From Hymenobacter psychrophilus (GTDB lineage Bacteria > Bacteroidota > Bacteroidia > Cytophagales > Hymenobacteraceae), in the NCBI RefSeq assembly GCF_900107135.1, contig NZ_FNOV01000006.1:248001-312000 (forward strand): a DNA stretch of 64,000 nucleotides, in the 5' to 3' direction. The notes beneath the pieces are model-generated. The model made no database searches and was not told the origin of the DNA. It worked only from the letters and a program-made list of their open reading frames with translations. Below, piece by piece: positions 30,384-38,447 of this stretch. A program made the translations under genes and the position numbers. Within the stretch, counting starts at the first letter, position 1; the number at the start of each line of letters is the position of its first letter.

Positions 30384-30485
30384 GCCCGACTATAACGCGA
30401 AGCTCCGGCTTCGCGTGTCGTTGCTGACGTGATAACGACGTCGTTCAACGACACGCGAAGCCGGAGCTTCGCGCTACAGTTGGGC
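30384..30485. repeat. Inverted repeat with self-palindromic arms
   Basis: Arms of 39 bp at 30384-30422 and 30447-30485 match almost perfectly around a 24-base loop. Each arm also holds its own palindrome (GCGAAGCTCCGGCTTCGC), so it can fold either as one long hairpin or as two short ones, like the pair at 9731-9834. It lies between convergent genes. Confidence 0.85.
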
Positions 30486-30491
30486 GGCATA

Positions 30492-30812
30492 TTACTGCCG
30501 GGCGGCGCGCTTGCGCTTGCGCACGGGCGGCTCCGGGGCCGGGGCTGGCTCTATCTGCACCGAATCGGCGCTTACTACCCCGAACCGCACCTTAGGCATG
30601 GGCAACTGAGCGTTAGGCTCCACGGCGGGCACTGCTAGCGGCTCGGCGCCACCCTGGCCGACCCCCGTGGGCAGCACCACCCCAGGCACCGGACTAATGC
30701 GCTCGGTGGGCTGGTAGCGGGTGGGCGTAGTGGGCGTGCGGTTTTGGGCGAGGCCAGTGAGCGGGGCGCTCAGGCCGCCCAGCAGCAGGGCAACGGTCAG
30801 GAAACGAAACAT
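30492..30812 (-). CDS. Hypothetical secreted protein
   Basis: A 106-residue protein with a signal peptide (MFRFLTVALLLGGLSAPLTGLAQ) and a short mature part rich in Pro, Val and Thr ending in a basic tail (VRKRKRAARQ). I recognise no domain. Its stop codon comes 6 bases after a long hairpin. It is 100 bases downstream of the GNAT-nitrilase gene on the same strand. Confidence 0.65.
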   Translation of the reverse strand: MFRFLTVALLLGGLSAPLTGLAQNRTPTTPTRYQPTERISPVPGVVLPTGVGQGGAEPLAVPAVEPNAQLPMPKVRFGVVSADSVQIEPAPAPEPPVRKRKRAARQ

Positions 30813-30912
30813 GGCTGGGGAGGCTAAGGTGGAACAGGGCAGCAGGCCCTCACTACCTGTTACGGCAGTCCGGTTATCGGCGTTGGATTGGTTGCAGCAC
30901 CCGGGAGTTGCT

Positions 30913-32445
30913 TTAATGCTTAGGCATCAGCTCGGCCGAGCTGAGCGAGTACACATCGTGGCGGCGGCTACGCAGGTTCTGTACGCTGCCCTGCTGGCGC
31001 AGCTTGTCCAGAATGGATAAGTCGACGTCGGTCACCAGAATCATCTCGGTGTTGGGTGTAGCCTCGCTCTTAACGCCGGTGGTAGGAAACGAGAAGTCGC
31101 AGGGCGTAAGCACGGCCGACTGAGCGTATTGGATATCCATGTTTTTCACGCGGGGCAGGTTGCCCACCGAACCGGCAATGGCCACGTAGCACTCGTTTTC
31201 GATGGCCCGGGCCTGGGCGCAGTGCCGCACCCGCGAGTAGGCCGTCTGAGTGTCGGTGAGGAAGGGTACGAACAGGATATCCATGCCCTGGTTGGCCAGC
31301 AAACGAGCCAGCTCCGGGAACTCGGCATCGTAGCAGATAAGTATGCCGATGCGGCCGCTGTCGGTATCGAAGGTCTGGAGGCGGTTGCCTCCCTTCAGGG
31401 CCCAATACTTGGCCTCGTTGGGCGTTACATGGATTTTCTCGTAGCGTTCCGTTGTGCCGTTGCGGCGGCACAGGTAGCCCACGTTCAGCAGCTGGCCGTC
31501 GGCGGCCAGCTCGGGCATCGAGCCAGTGATGATGTTGATGTGGTACTTAACGGCCAGTTGGGTGAAACGACGCAGGATTTCATCCGAAAACTGGCTGAGC
31601 TTACGGATAGCATCAATTTCGGATAGCTCGTTGGTTTCGGCCATCAGCGGCCCGTGGAACAGCTCGGGAAACAGGGCAAAGTCGGCCCGGTAAGAAGCCA
31701 GCGCATCCACGAAATACTCGACCTGCTGAAACATATCCTCTACGCCATCATAGAGGCGCATCTGCCACTGCACCAAGCCCAGGCGCACCTGGGTTTTGGG
31801 CGCCACCGCCGTAGCGGACCGCTCGTGGTAGAGCATATTGTCCCACTCCATGAGCAGGGCATAGTTGCCCGAGGCCTCGTCGCCGGGCAGGTACCCCCGG
31901 ATCACGCGCACCGGATGGAAGTCGTTGGAAAGCTGGAAATTAAGCGCTGGATCCAGAATTTCGCGGTTTTTCACCCGCTGCACGTACTCCTTGGGCGTCA
32001 ATGTATCCTGGTGCTCGCGGTAGCCGGCAATGCGGGCCCCAAACGCAATGGTACGCAGGTTGAGCCGCTCACAGAGCTCCTTGCGGGCCTCATAGAGCCG
32101 CCGCGCCAGGCGCCGCCCACGGTACTCGGGATCCACGAATACCTCGATGCCATAAAGTGTGTCGCCGGCCGGGTTATGGGTGCTGAAGGTATAGTCGCCG
32201 GTAATCTGGCGGTAGGTATGATCATCGGAGTACTTGGCGCGCTCCACGATGATGGAAAGCGCCGCCGCCACTACGGTTCCGTTCATGGTTACCACCAACT
32301 GGCCCGTCGGAAACAGGTCCCGCAGCCGCGCCAGCGACTCGGCGGGCCAATAGCTGCCCATTTCGGGGTAGGCCCGGCGCATGGCCGCATTAAAGGATTC
32401 ATAGTCTTCGGCCCGCAAATGGCGGATTTCAATTACTTCGTTCAT
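30913..32445 (-). CDS. GNAT acetyltransferase fused to carbon-nitrogen hydrolase
   Basis: A 510-residue two-domain protein. I chose the ATG at 32445 (MNEVIEIRHLRAEDYESFNAAM). Residues about 5-140 form a GNAT N-acetyltransferase domain (YGIEVFVDPEYRGRRLARRL at 98-117), and residues about 218-500 a nitrilase-superfamily hydrolase with the catalytic triad E261 (FPELFHG), K337 (YEKIHVTPNE) and C371 (ILICYDAEFPE). This bifunctional arrangement is a known family, but its substrate is not known. It stands alone between two hairpins and appears to be its own transcript. Confidence 0.92.
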   Translation of the reverse strand: MNEVIEIRHLRAEDYESFNAAMRRAYPEMGSYWPAESLARLRDLFPTGQLVVTMNGTVVAAALSIIVERAKYSDDHTYRQITGDYTFSTHNPAGDTLYGIEVFVDPEYRGRRLARRLYEARKELCERLNLRTIAFGARIAGYREHQDTLTPKEYVQRVKNREILDPALNFQLSNDFHPVRVIRGYLPGDEASGNYALLMEWDNMLYHERSATAVAPKTQVRLGLVQWQMRLYDGVEDMFQQVEYFVDALASYRADFALFPELFHGPLMAETNELSEIDAIRKLSQFSDEILRRFTQLAVKYHINIITGSMPELAADGQLLNVGYLCRRNGTTERYEKIHVTPNEAKYWALKGGNRLQTFDTDSGRIGILICYDAEFPELARLLANQGMDILFVPFLTDTQTAYSRVRHCAQARAIENECYVAIAGSVGNLPRVKNMDIQYAQSAVLTPCDFSFPTTGVKSEATPNTEMILVTDVDLSILDKLRQQGSVQNLRSRRHDVYSLSSAELMPKH

Positions 32446-32621
32446 GCAGGTATGGGTTGGAGGAGCGCACACGCCACCGGCTGCATACGCCCAAACCGGC
32501 CGTAGCCCGGCAGCTGCGCAGGGCGACGGCCGGCTACGGAGTGGTCGATTGGACAGCCTTCTATTTTGGCGGAGCCGCTGCTTACTAAACGAGCCTCGCC
32601 GCGTTTGGTTGGCCGGCAATG

Positions 32622-32689
32622 CCAGCCTTACTAAGCCACAAAAGCCGCTTCCTTGGCAGGAAGCGGCTTTTGTGGCTTAGTAAGGCTGG
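32622..32689. terminator. Perfect 31-bp hairpin, two-way terminator
   Basis: Arms 32622-32652 and 32659-32689 are perfect complements around a six-base loop. The stem contains AAAAGCC and GGCTTTT. The right arm ends exactly one base before the stop codon of the gene at 32690-33010, which is transcribed into it from the right. T-rich flanks exist on the plus side (TATTTTTT at 32691). Confidence 0.85.
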
Positions 32690-33010
32690 CTATTTTTTCA
32701 TCACGCGGGTCGGAGCCCCGGCCTTCACGTTCGGAACGTGGGTGCGCCGTTTGGCCTGGGCCTTGCGGCGCAGCTTCCAGCGGCGCACAGGACCAAGCTT
32801 CTTCATCTTTTTACGGGCACCGCCCTTGTAGGTCATGTAGTTGGGACGACCCTTGCGGGGGGCACGCCGGAAAAAGCCACCCAACGTAGCAGTCGGGGCC
32901 AGTAGTGCAGTACCGGCTGCAACCGCGGGCGCGCTGGTAGTTGCGCGGGCCGGCGCGGGCTCCAGCATCATTGCAAAAGCCAGCAGCAAGAAAAGTAGCA
33001 TTTTGAACAT
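32690..33010 (-). CDS. Small secreted, strongly basic protein
   Basis: A 106-residue protein with a signal peptide (MFKMLLFLLLAFAMMLEPAPARA). The mature C-terminal 60 residues are extremely basic: RRAPRKGRPN, GGARKKMKKLG, RRWKLRRKAQAKRR, ending RVMKK. I recognise no family. Such a charge after export suggests binding to an anionic surface polymer or nucleic acid, or an antimicrobial role; all of this is inference. It ends directly on a perfect hairpin. Confidence 0.7.
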   Translation of the reverse strand: MFKMLLFLLLAFAMMLEPAPARATTSAPAVAAGTALLAPTATLGGFFRRAPRKGRPNYMTYKGGARKKMKKLGPVRRWKLRRKAQAKRRTHVPNVKAGAPTRVMKK

Positions 33011-33158
33011 AGAGAGGAAGAGAAGGGTGGATTGGAAATGCCTGCCAGAAGCGAACTACGGGTCTTACTATTGAAGTACCTAGCTCACAATGAAGGTAAA
33101 GCAAATACACGCGCTATAAAAATTCATCTTTCCACGAATCTTTTGCACGGTTCATCCC

Positions 33159-33186
33159 CCTTGCAATAAATTGTCTTATTGCAAGG
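33159..33186. repeat. Short perfect hairpin CCTTGCAATAA/TTATTGCAAGG
   Basis: Arms of 11 bp at 33159-33169 and 33176-33186 with a six-base loop, in an AT-rich spacer. It lies about 60 bases beyond the stop of the 33244 gene and could end its transcript, though no T-run follows. Confidence 0.55.
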
Positions 33187-33243
33187 CAACGAAATACCCC
33201 TACTTCTCATAGTACAAAAACCGGCGCTACCGCCACCGCACCT

Positions 33244-33663
33244 CTACCGGCGCGAACAAAGCCAGCGTACCGCCTCGCCCTCATCGGTGAACTGGCGTAC
33301 CGAGCAGTAGTCGCCGTGCGTGTGGGGCAGGGAGGGCAGCGTTTCGTCCTGGGCATCGTCGAGCTGGTAGGGAGCTACCAGAAAAGCCAGGAAAACGTGG
33401 TGGCCTAATTGCTGCCGCAGGGTAGGATAGAAGTGCTCAGTGAGCCAGTGTACATCGTCCAGGTCTACCCCGATGCGGCGACGGGCATCAACCAGCCAGC
33501 ACTGGCAGGCGTTGCAGGTGCTGGCGTGGCGCAGCAGCAACTGGTAACCCGCCCGCAACTCTCCCGAAGTGGTTGGCCGTAGCCAGCGGGCGGTAATAAG
33601 GCCCAAATCGGGCCGGTAGGTAAGGTCGAGAAAGTCGGCGAGCGAGGCAGTGGCAGTTGTCAT
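33244..33663 (-). CDS. Hypothetical protein, paralogue of the 29510 gene
   Basis: A 139-residue soluble protein (MTTATASLADFLDLTYRPDLGLITARW). It shares with the 29510-29917 protein the segments LTYR.DLGL...RW, GYQLLLRHASTCNACQCWLVDARRR and a WL.EHFYPTL stretch, and ends DEGEAVRWL. The two are clear paralogues. Family unknown to me; the small alpha/beta size would fit a STAS-like fold. It lies alone on the minus strand. Confidence 0.72.
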   Translation of the reverse strand: MTTATASLADFLDLTYRPDLGLITARWLRPTTSGELRAGYQLLLRHASTCNACQCWLVDARRRIGVDLDDVHWLTEHFYPTLRQQLGHHVFLAFLVAPYQLDDAQDETLPSLPHTHGDYCSVRQFTDEGEAVRWLCSRR

Positions 33664-33743
33664 GCGGGCAGAATCAGGTGGACCCGGCTAGCCGGTCCGT
33701 TGCCATACGCTCCTACCGGGGCCAGCGTTGGCCAATGGGCCAC

Positions 33744-34004
33744 TTAAGGCCGGCGCGGCTCGTCAGAAGTAAGCGTCGACGACTTGCTTTTCCTGGTCTT
33801 TGCCCGTTTCAGAGGCTGGTTGTCGTAGTCGGTAGTTACCTGCTGCTTAGGGGCCCCGGTCATGCCAGGGGCCACATAGATACCCTCCACCCGGTTCGTA
33901 GTGTCGGAAGGGGCAAGGTGAGTTTCGACTTCAGTGGTTTGGGCCGTAGCGGCCGAAGTCGCGCCGCCAGCTAATAGCGCAGTCAGAATGAAATAGCGAA
34001 GCAT
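33744..34004 (-). CDS. Small hypothetical secreted protein
   Basis: An 86-residue protein starting at the ATG at 34004 (MLRYFILTALLAGGATSAATAQ), which is a signal peptide; an earlier in-frame ATG adds 11 residues without improving it. The mature part is polar (VETHLAPSDTTNRVEGIYVAPGM) with a basic tail (KRAKTRKSKSSTL). No recognised domain. Confidence 0.62.
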   Translation of the reverse strand: MLRYFILTALLAGGATSAATAQTTEVETHLAPSDTTNRVEGIYVAPGMTGAPKQQVTTDYDNQPLKRAKTRKSKSSTLTSDEPRRP

Positions 34005-34081
34005 AGTTCTATCAGTCAAAAGGTTAAAACCTTTCATACGATACCTGCAGCCAGAATGATACGCGTCGCCTCACTGTCCAG

Positions 34082-34465
34082 CTAGTGCTGCACGGGCGGG
34101 GCCGGGGGCGTGGCCACTACCGGCGCCTCTACGGGCCGGATGTCGTAGCGGCGGTTGAACTCGGCCACGGCGGCCGAAGCTACATTGCGTTTCGTCACCA
34201 CAACCATTACGCCTTCGCCGGCCGCAGCCCCGAAAATACGGATGGCCTCCGCGCCCTTCACTACGTGCACCGAGGCAATCGTGCGGCGGTTAAGGTCATC
34301 GATATTTTTTTTGGCCGTCGGCTGCCCGTCGAGGAAATACAGGCTCGGGGCAGCAGCGGCACGGGTTTCGGCGGCGCCGGCCGGCTGGCTCTGGCCCCGG
34401 GCAACGCCGGCCAGGCTGAGGGCGGCCGTTACGAGCACCGCGCCTAAGACAAGGGAAAATGACAT
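34082..34465 (-). CDS. Small secreted protein with TonB-plug-like module
   Basis: A 127-residue protein starting at the ATG at 34465 with a signal peptide (MSFSLVLGAVLVTAALSLAG). Residues 41-92 match the plug-domain pattern of TonB receptors: LYFLDGQPTAKKNID, then IASVHVVKGAEAIRIFG, then GEGVMVVVTK. The same module occurs in the M56 peptidase to its right, and the likeness continues past the module (AEFNRRYDI here, EAFNKKYNI there). No barrel follows, so it is not a receptor. It may be a free form of the sensor's periplasmic domain; that role is inference. Confidence 0.78.
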   Translation of the reverse strand: MSFSLVLGAVLVTAALSLAGVARGQSQPAGAAETRAAAAPSLYFLDGQPTAKKNIDDLNRRTIASVHVVKGAEAIRIFGAAAGEGVMVVVTKRNVASAAVAEFNRRYDIRPVEAPVVATPPAPPVQH

Positions 34466-34812
34466 AGATAAGAAGGAGTATAGGAAGGATGGAGGACTTG
34501 TAACCAACAAGATACAGATACCGCCGGGCTGGTTGCATATGACAACCGACCCGGCGGTATAAACTCCTGAAGGCAGGCTTTATTTTGTACGGTCCTTAAT
34601 CAGTACGAAAATCGAGCCCTTTTGGACGCTCTCCCCTATTTTGTGCTACCGGGTCGGCGTATGAACGGCTTCTGCGGTTACAAGGGCATCACTTCTACGT
34701 TATCTAGCGGCGGCGGCGGCCTCGACTGCGTTTGGGCCAGACAGCGTAATCAGGACAGTATTGTATGTGTGATGGACCATAAAACAGGGGGCTGTGAAAG
34801 CAATGTGTAGTG
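34466..34812. other. Spacer between two plug-module genes
   Basis: This 347-base spacer has lower GC content than its neighbours and holds an inverted repeat at 34518-34560. A 49- to 62-codon open frame on the plus strand (ending 34810) has no recognisable content and I do not count it as a gene. Nothing else is evident. Confidence 0.5.
34518..34560. repeat. Inverted repeat upstream of the plug-module gene
   Basis: Arms of 18 bp at 34518-34535 and 34543-34560 (ATACCGCCGGG... and ...CCCGGCGGTAT) pair with one mismatch around CATATGA. It lies 53 bases upstream of the start codon at 34465, so it could be an operator or an attenuator, or end the transcript coming from the M56 gene. Confidence 0.7.
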
Positions 34813-36150
34813 CTATTTCGTCTGAATCAGGACAGCGCCCTTTGCTCCTTTCTCGCCATACTTTTTGGCAGCCTGCTCGGGGCTCATGACAAATACACTC
34901 TTCAACTGACCGGCCGCGACCTTCGATTTCTCGGCCGCCACTTCCTTCTCATTCATGATCAGCAGCCGGCCCTGTAATTCGTCTGCCGTCAGACCCTGAC
35001 CAGCTACTATCTTTTCAGCCAGCACTTTATCAGCCGGATCCTGCTGGCTGTATGTAATATTATATTTCTTGTTGAAGGCTTCCAGCACGGCTGGATTAGC
35101 AGGTACTTTTGTGAGGATGAGGATGATGCCCCGCTCGCCCACTACACCAAAGTCCCGTTCGAAGGCTGCTTCATTAAAGCCGGGGCGATACTTGCGGCCC
35201 TTTAGAACATTCATACTCGCAATGGCAGCAGGGTCCAGTTGGTTGATGGCCGCATACGCTACCGGGGCGCCGTCAACGAAGTAGAGCCCGTTTTCGGGGC
35301 TGCTGGCGTTCTGGGCTTGGCTAACTGCCACGCTGGGTTCGGGGTAAGCACGCTTCTCGCAGCTCCCAAGCGATAATGCCCCAACCAAGGGCAGCAGCAG
35401 GAGGTAGCGGACAGCCAGCGGGCGGGCAGAGCGGGGGCGGTTCATCATGGCAATGCGGTTTTTAAGGAGATGAAAGTTGAAATGACACACTAAATCGTTG
35501 GCCGGACCGCGCCCGATACTCTGGTGCAGCAACGCATACTGGTACGACTTGGCCTCGTGCGGACGGGCTTGCAACACCTGGTAATCGGCCTGAAACTCCA
35601 GGTTTTCGTGCAGGGCCCGGCGTAGCAGCCAGCCCCCCGGGTTGAACCAGTAGAACACTAGGCTCAGTTGGGCCAGTAGAATATCGAGCGTGTGCCAGAG
35701 GCGCACGTGTCCATACTCGTGGGCCAGAATGGCGGGCAGCTCGCCGGGCGGGTGCCGGGCAGGGTTCAGGTACACCGTCTGCCAGAAGGCGAAGGGCATC
35801 ACTGGCCCGCTCAGGCTCCGGAAGGGCTGGCCGTGCAGCTGCTGGGGGCGGGAACGGCGGTGTAGGCGCCGCACGGCCAGCAGCTGCATCAGCAGCCGCG
35901 ACCCAAACACCGCTACGCCGGTCCAGTAAGCCACTAGCAGCCAGCTGGTAGCGGCCGGAGCTACCGCTACAGGCGGCAGGGCCAACGCGGGCCACTCGAT
36001 GGGCAGGCGCAGCAGCTCAGCCGGACGCGGTGCGGCACGGGCCAGCCCGAAAAACGTGAGCCGCCGCAACCCCAGGTAGTAGATGCCGCAGAACAGCACC
36101 AGGGCCCCATTCACCTTCAGCAGGTAGGGCAACAGCTCGGGCGTGCTCAT
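34813..36150 (-). CDS. M56-family (BlaR1-type) sensor metallopeptidase with two plug-like modules
   Basis: A 445-residue membrane protein. The N-terminal part has several helices, then the zinc motif HEYGH at 144-148 with a third ligand in HENLEFQAD (181-188), which is the BlaR1/MecR1 peptidase fold. Instead of a penicillin-binding sensor it carries two TonB-plug-like modules after its last helix: residues 289-348 (LYFVDGAPV, IASMNVLKG, GERGIILILTK) and about 395-445 (LKSVFVMSPEQAAKKYG, KGAKGAVLIQTK). In this family, sensing leads to cleavage of the BlaI repressor. Its ATG overlaps the blaI stop by 4 bases, so the two are translationally coupled. Confidence 0.9.
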   Translation of the reverse strand: MSTPELLPYLLKVNGALVLFCGIYYLGLRRLTFFGLARAAPRPAELLRLPIEWPALALPPVAVAPAATSWLLVAYWTGVAVFGSRLLMQLLAVRRLHRRSRPQQLHGQPFRSLSGPVMPFAFWQTVYLNPARHPPGELPAILAHEYGHVRLWHTLDILLAQLSLVFYWFNPGGWLLRRALHENLEFQADYQVLQARPHEAKSYQYALLHQSIGRGPANDLVCHFNFHLLKNRIAMMNRPRSARPLAVRYLLLLPLVGALSLGSCEKRAYPEPSVAVSQAQNASSPENGLYFVDGAPVAYAAINQLDPAAIASMNVLKGRKYRPGFNEAAFERDFGVVGERGIILILTKVPANPAVLEAFNKKYNITYSQQDPADKVLAEKIVAGQGLTADELQGRLLIMNEKEVAAEKSKVAAGQLKSVFVMSPEQAAKKYGEKGAKGAVLIQTK

Positions 36151-36512
36151 TTCGGCGGGCCGTTTTCAATAAGGCGCACAATTTCTTTCAGCTCCTCGGC
36201 ACTGATTTTCTGCTCTTGGGCGAAGAAGGAAACCAGCTCTTTGTAGGAGTTGCGGAAGTAGTCGCCCACGAAGGTGCCCAGAAACCGCTTGCGGTACTCT
36301 TCGGCTTCGATGGCGGGTGTGAAGCGGAAGGTATTGCCCAGCTTCTCGGCACTGAGGTAGCCTTTGCGCTCCAAGTTGCGCACCGTAGAAGCCAGCGTGG
36401 TGTAGGGCGGTTGCGGCTCAGGAAGCTGCGCCAGCACGTCCTTGATAAAGCCGCCGCGCAACTCCCAGAATATGCGCATGGCGTCCTCCTCGGGTTGGGT
36501 AAGTCGTTCCAT
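36147..36512 (-). CDS. BlaI/MecI-family transcriptional repressor
   Basis: A 121-residue winged-helix repressor (LTQPEEDAMRIFWELRGGFIKDVL, then TTLASTVRNLERKGYLSAEKLGNTFRFTP), which represses its own operon until cut by the paired M56 peptidase. The dimerisation helix follows (YFRNSYKELVSFFAQEQKIS). A strong palindromic operator lies 19-43 bases upstream of the ATG. It forms an operon with the M56 gene. What the pair responds to is not known; no beta-lactamase gene is in the window. Confidence 0.93.
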   Translation of the reverse strand: MERLTQPEEDAMRIFWELRGGFIKDVLAQLPEPQPPYTTLASTVRNLERKGYLSAEKLGNTFRFTPAIEAEEYRKRFLGTFVGDYFRNSYKELVSFFAQEQKISAEELKEIVRLIENGPPK

Positions 36513-36530
36513 ATGAGATGCTATGATTGT

Positions 36531-36555
36531 TTCGTAATTCTACGAACAGTTCGTA
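36531..36555. promoter_or_regulatory. Operator of the blaI-M56 operon
   Basis: TACGAACAGTTCGTA at 36541-36555 is a perfect 15-base dyad. A third half-site TTCGTA at 36531-36536 forms a second dyad with the first arm (TTCGTA-N4-TACGAA). Position directly before blaI and the dyad form fit BlaI-type autoregulation, although the sequence differs from the TACA/TGTA of Gram-positive bla operators. Confidence 0.75.
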
Positions 36556-36620
36556 ACACTTGCTATATTCCAGATAGAATATTTTTTTTATGGGCGCTCA
36601 AAACCACCCCAGAGCACATA

Positions 36621-36657
36621 AAAAAAGCAGCCCGCTCAACTGAGCGGGCTGCTTTTT
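36621..36657 (-). terminator. Terminator after the OmpA/TSP3 gene
   Basis: GCAGCCCGCTCA and TGAGCGGGCTGC form a 12-bp stem with A-runs on the left and T-runs on the right, so it can work in both directions. On the minus strand it ends the gene whose stop is at 36676, 19 bases away. Confidence 0.9.
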
Positions 36658-36675
36658 ACTTTACCTGAGCCGGAA

Positions 36676-38259
36676 TTACTTGCGGCGCGGGGCAGGCTTA
36701 CGAACCGGAGCCTTCTTCACCGGAGCCTTGGGAGCCACGGCCGGAGCCTCCATCATTTCGGGAGCAGGACCGTACTTCTCCACGGCTGGATTTGGGTCGC
36801 CGGGCAGGTACACATCGAACTCGACGCGACGGTTGAGGGCGCGGCCGGCATCGGTGCTGTTGCTGGCAATCGGCTTCGATTCGCCGTAGCCTTTCGACAC
36901 GATGCGGTCAGCGGGTACGCCTTTGCTGAGCATGTAAGCACGGGCCGAAGCAGCGCGCTCATCCGACAGACGCAGGTTGTAATTATCCTCACCCTTGCTA
37001 TCGGCGTGGGCCGAAATGCTCAGGTTGTAGTCGGGGTAGTCCTGCATGATTTTCGACAGGGCATCGAGGGTCGAGTACGACGAAGGCTTAAGAGCGGCCT
37101 TGTTGAACTCGAACTGGATGAACTTAGTAGCTTCTTCCAGACGCTTCTTCTCCTCTACCTTCATCTCGGGGCAGCCTTTGTTGGAGGCAGGGCCCGGACG
37201 GGTTGGGCAACGGTCGAGGTAGTCAGCTACACCGTCACCGTCGCCGTCGAGCGGGCAACCGGTGGCATCTACCTGCACGCCGGCCGGAGTATCGGGGCAC
37301 TTATCGTTCTGGTCAATTACGCCATCATTATCGGCATCGGGGCAACCCTGCAGGGCCGCTTTGCCAGGAGTATCAGGACACTTGTCCTCACTGTCACGTA
37401 CACCATCGCCGTCACGGTCGGGGCAGCCTTCCAGGGCGGCTACACCGGCTTCCGTCGGACACTTATCGAGGTAATCCGGAACGCCATCCTTGTCGCCGTC
37501 AAGCGGGCAGCCGTTCATGTCCACGGCCACGCCGGCCGGGGTGCCGGGGCACTTGTCCTTCTTGTCGGCCACACCATCGCCGTCCTCGTCAGCCATCTTG
37601 CCGAGGTTGAAGCTCAGGCCCAGCTTGTGCTGCAGGTACCGGTCGTTCTTCTTCCCAACGTTGGTAATGCCGTCAATCTGGTCGGTGAGCGGGTAGTGCT
37701 GGCCGGTCTGAATGAAGATGCCGAAAGCCTCCGAGAAGTTGAACTTGATACCGGCTGCGGCAGCAATGTCGAACGCGTACACGTCCGAGTTGCCGACAAC
37801 CTTGTCGTTGATGTCGTACAGATCGGGGCTGGCGAAGAATACGCCGGGCTGTACCACCAAGTAAGGCGCGATGAACGCATCCTCCTTCAGCGCCCAGCCG
37901 TTGTTGAGCTTCAGCTTGATCGGAACGCCCACGTTCACCACGTTGGCATCAAAGCGCCGGATAGGAAACTGGGTGTTCTTTGGATAGTCGGCCGAGAACT
38001 TCATGTCGCCGTAGCTCAGGTCCAGACCGATGTCGAGGCCCGGAGCAATGTAGCGGCTTACCGTCAGACCAAGGCCGTACTCTACCTTGTCGTGCTTGAA
38101 CCACTCCGACCCCAGGTCGCCGTGGTACTGCAGCCAGTTGTAGTAGACACTGATGTTGGTTTTACGGTCGGAAGTTTGGGCTTGGGATACTTGCGGAGCC
38201 AGCGTACAGGCCGCTATACCCAGCGCCAACACCTTGGAAAGGGGAATGCGTGGAAGCAT
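36676..38259 (-). CDS. OmpA-family outer-membrane protein with TSP3 repeats
   Basis: A 527-residue protein: signal peptide (residues 1-27), beta-barrel-like region to about 205, at least five thrombospondin type-3 calcium repeats (pattern DxDGDGVxDxxDxCP, about 210-340), and an OmpA peptidoglycan-binding domain from about 355 (FEFNKAALKPSSYSTLDAL, SISAHADSKGEDNYN, LSDERAASARAYML, RRVEFDVYLPG). It ends in an Ala/Pro/Lys tail. It ties the outer membrane to the wall and is one of the usual abundant envelope proteins of Bacteroidota. Strong terminator follows. Confidence 0.94.
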   Translation of the reverse strand: MLPRIPLSKVLALGIAACTLAPQVSQAQTSDRKTNISVYYNWLQYHGDLGSEWFKHDKVEYGLGLTVSRYIAPGLDIGLDLSYGDMKFSADYPKNTQFPIRRFDANVVNVGVPIKLKLNNGWALKEDAFIAPYLVVQPGVFFASPDLYDINDKVVGNSDVYAFDIAAAAGIKFNFSEAFGIFIQTGQHYPLTDQIDGITNVGKKNDRYLQHKLGLSFNLGKMADEDGDGVADKKDKCPGTPAGVAVDMNGCPLDGDKDGVPDYLDKCPTEAGVAALEGCPDRDGDGVRDSEDKCPDTPGKAALQGCPDADNDGVIDQNDKCPDTPAGVQVDATGCPLDGDGDGVADYLDRCPTRPGPASNKGCPEMKVEEKKRLEEATKFIQFEFNKAALKPSSYSTLDALSKIMQDYPDYNLSISAHADSKGEDNYNLRLSDERAASARAYMLSKGVPADRIVSKGYGESKPIASNSTDAGRALNRRVEFDVYLPGDPNPAVEKYGPAPEMMEAPAVAPKAPVKKAPVRKPAPRRK

Positions 38260-38447
38260 ATAGAGAGGGAAAAGTGACGGGAGAGCACTCTGCGGACGCA
38301 GAATGGTTTTCTATACTTGGCTAAGAGATAAAAAGTTGCCTGTACATAAAGGAGCTTGCAGGCAATAAAAAGCCGCTGTATAACCGGCTATTGGTCAATT
38401 CGCACTATCTGGTTCGGGCTACCGATCGGGGAAACAGACCACCACTG

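Noticed and set aside
34622..34810. Possible 49- to 62-residue plus-strand protein
   Set aside because: No recognisable content, TTG start for the longer form, and no promoter or neighbour support.
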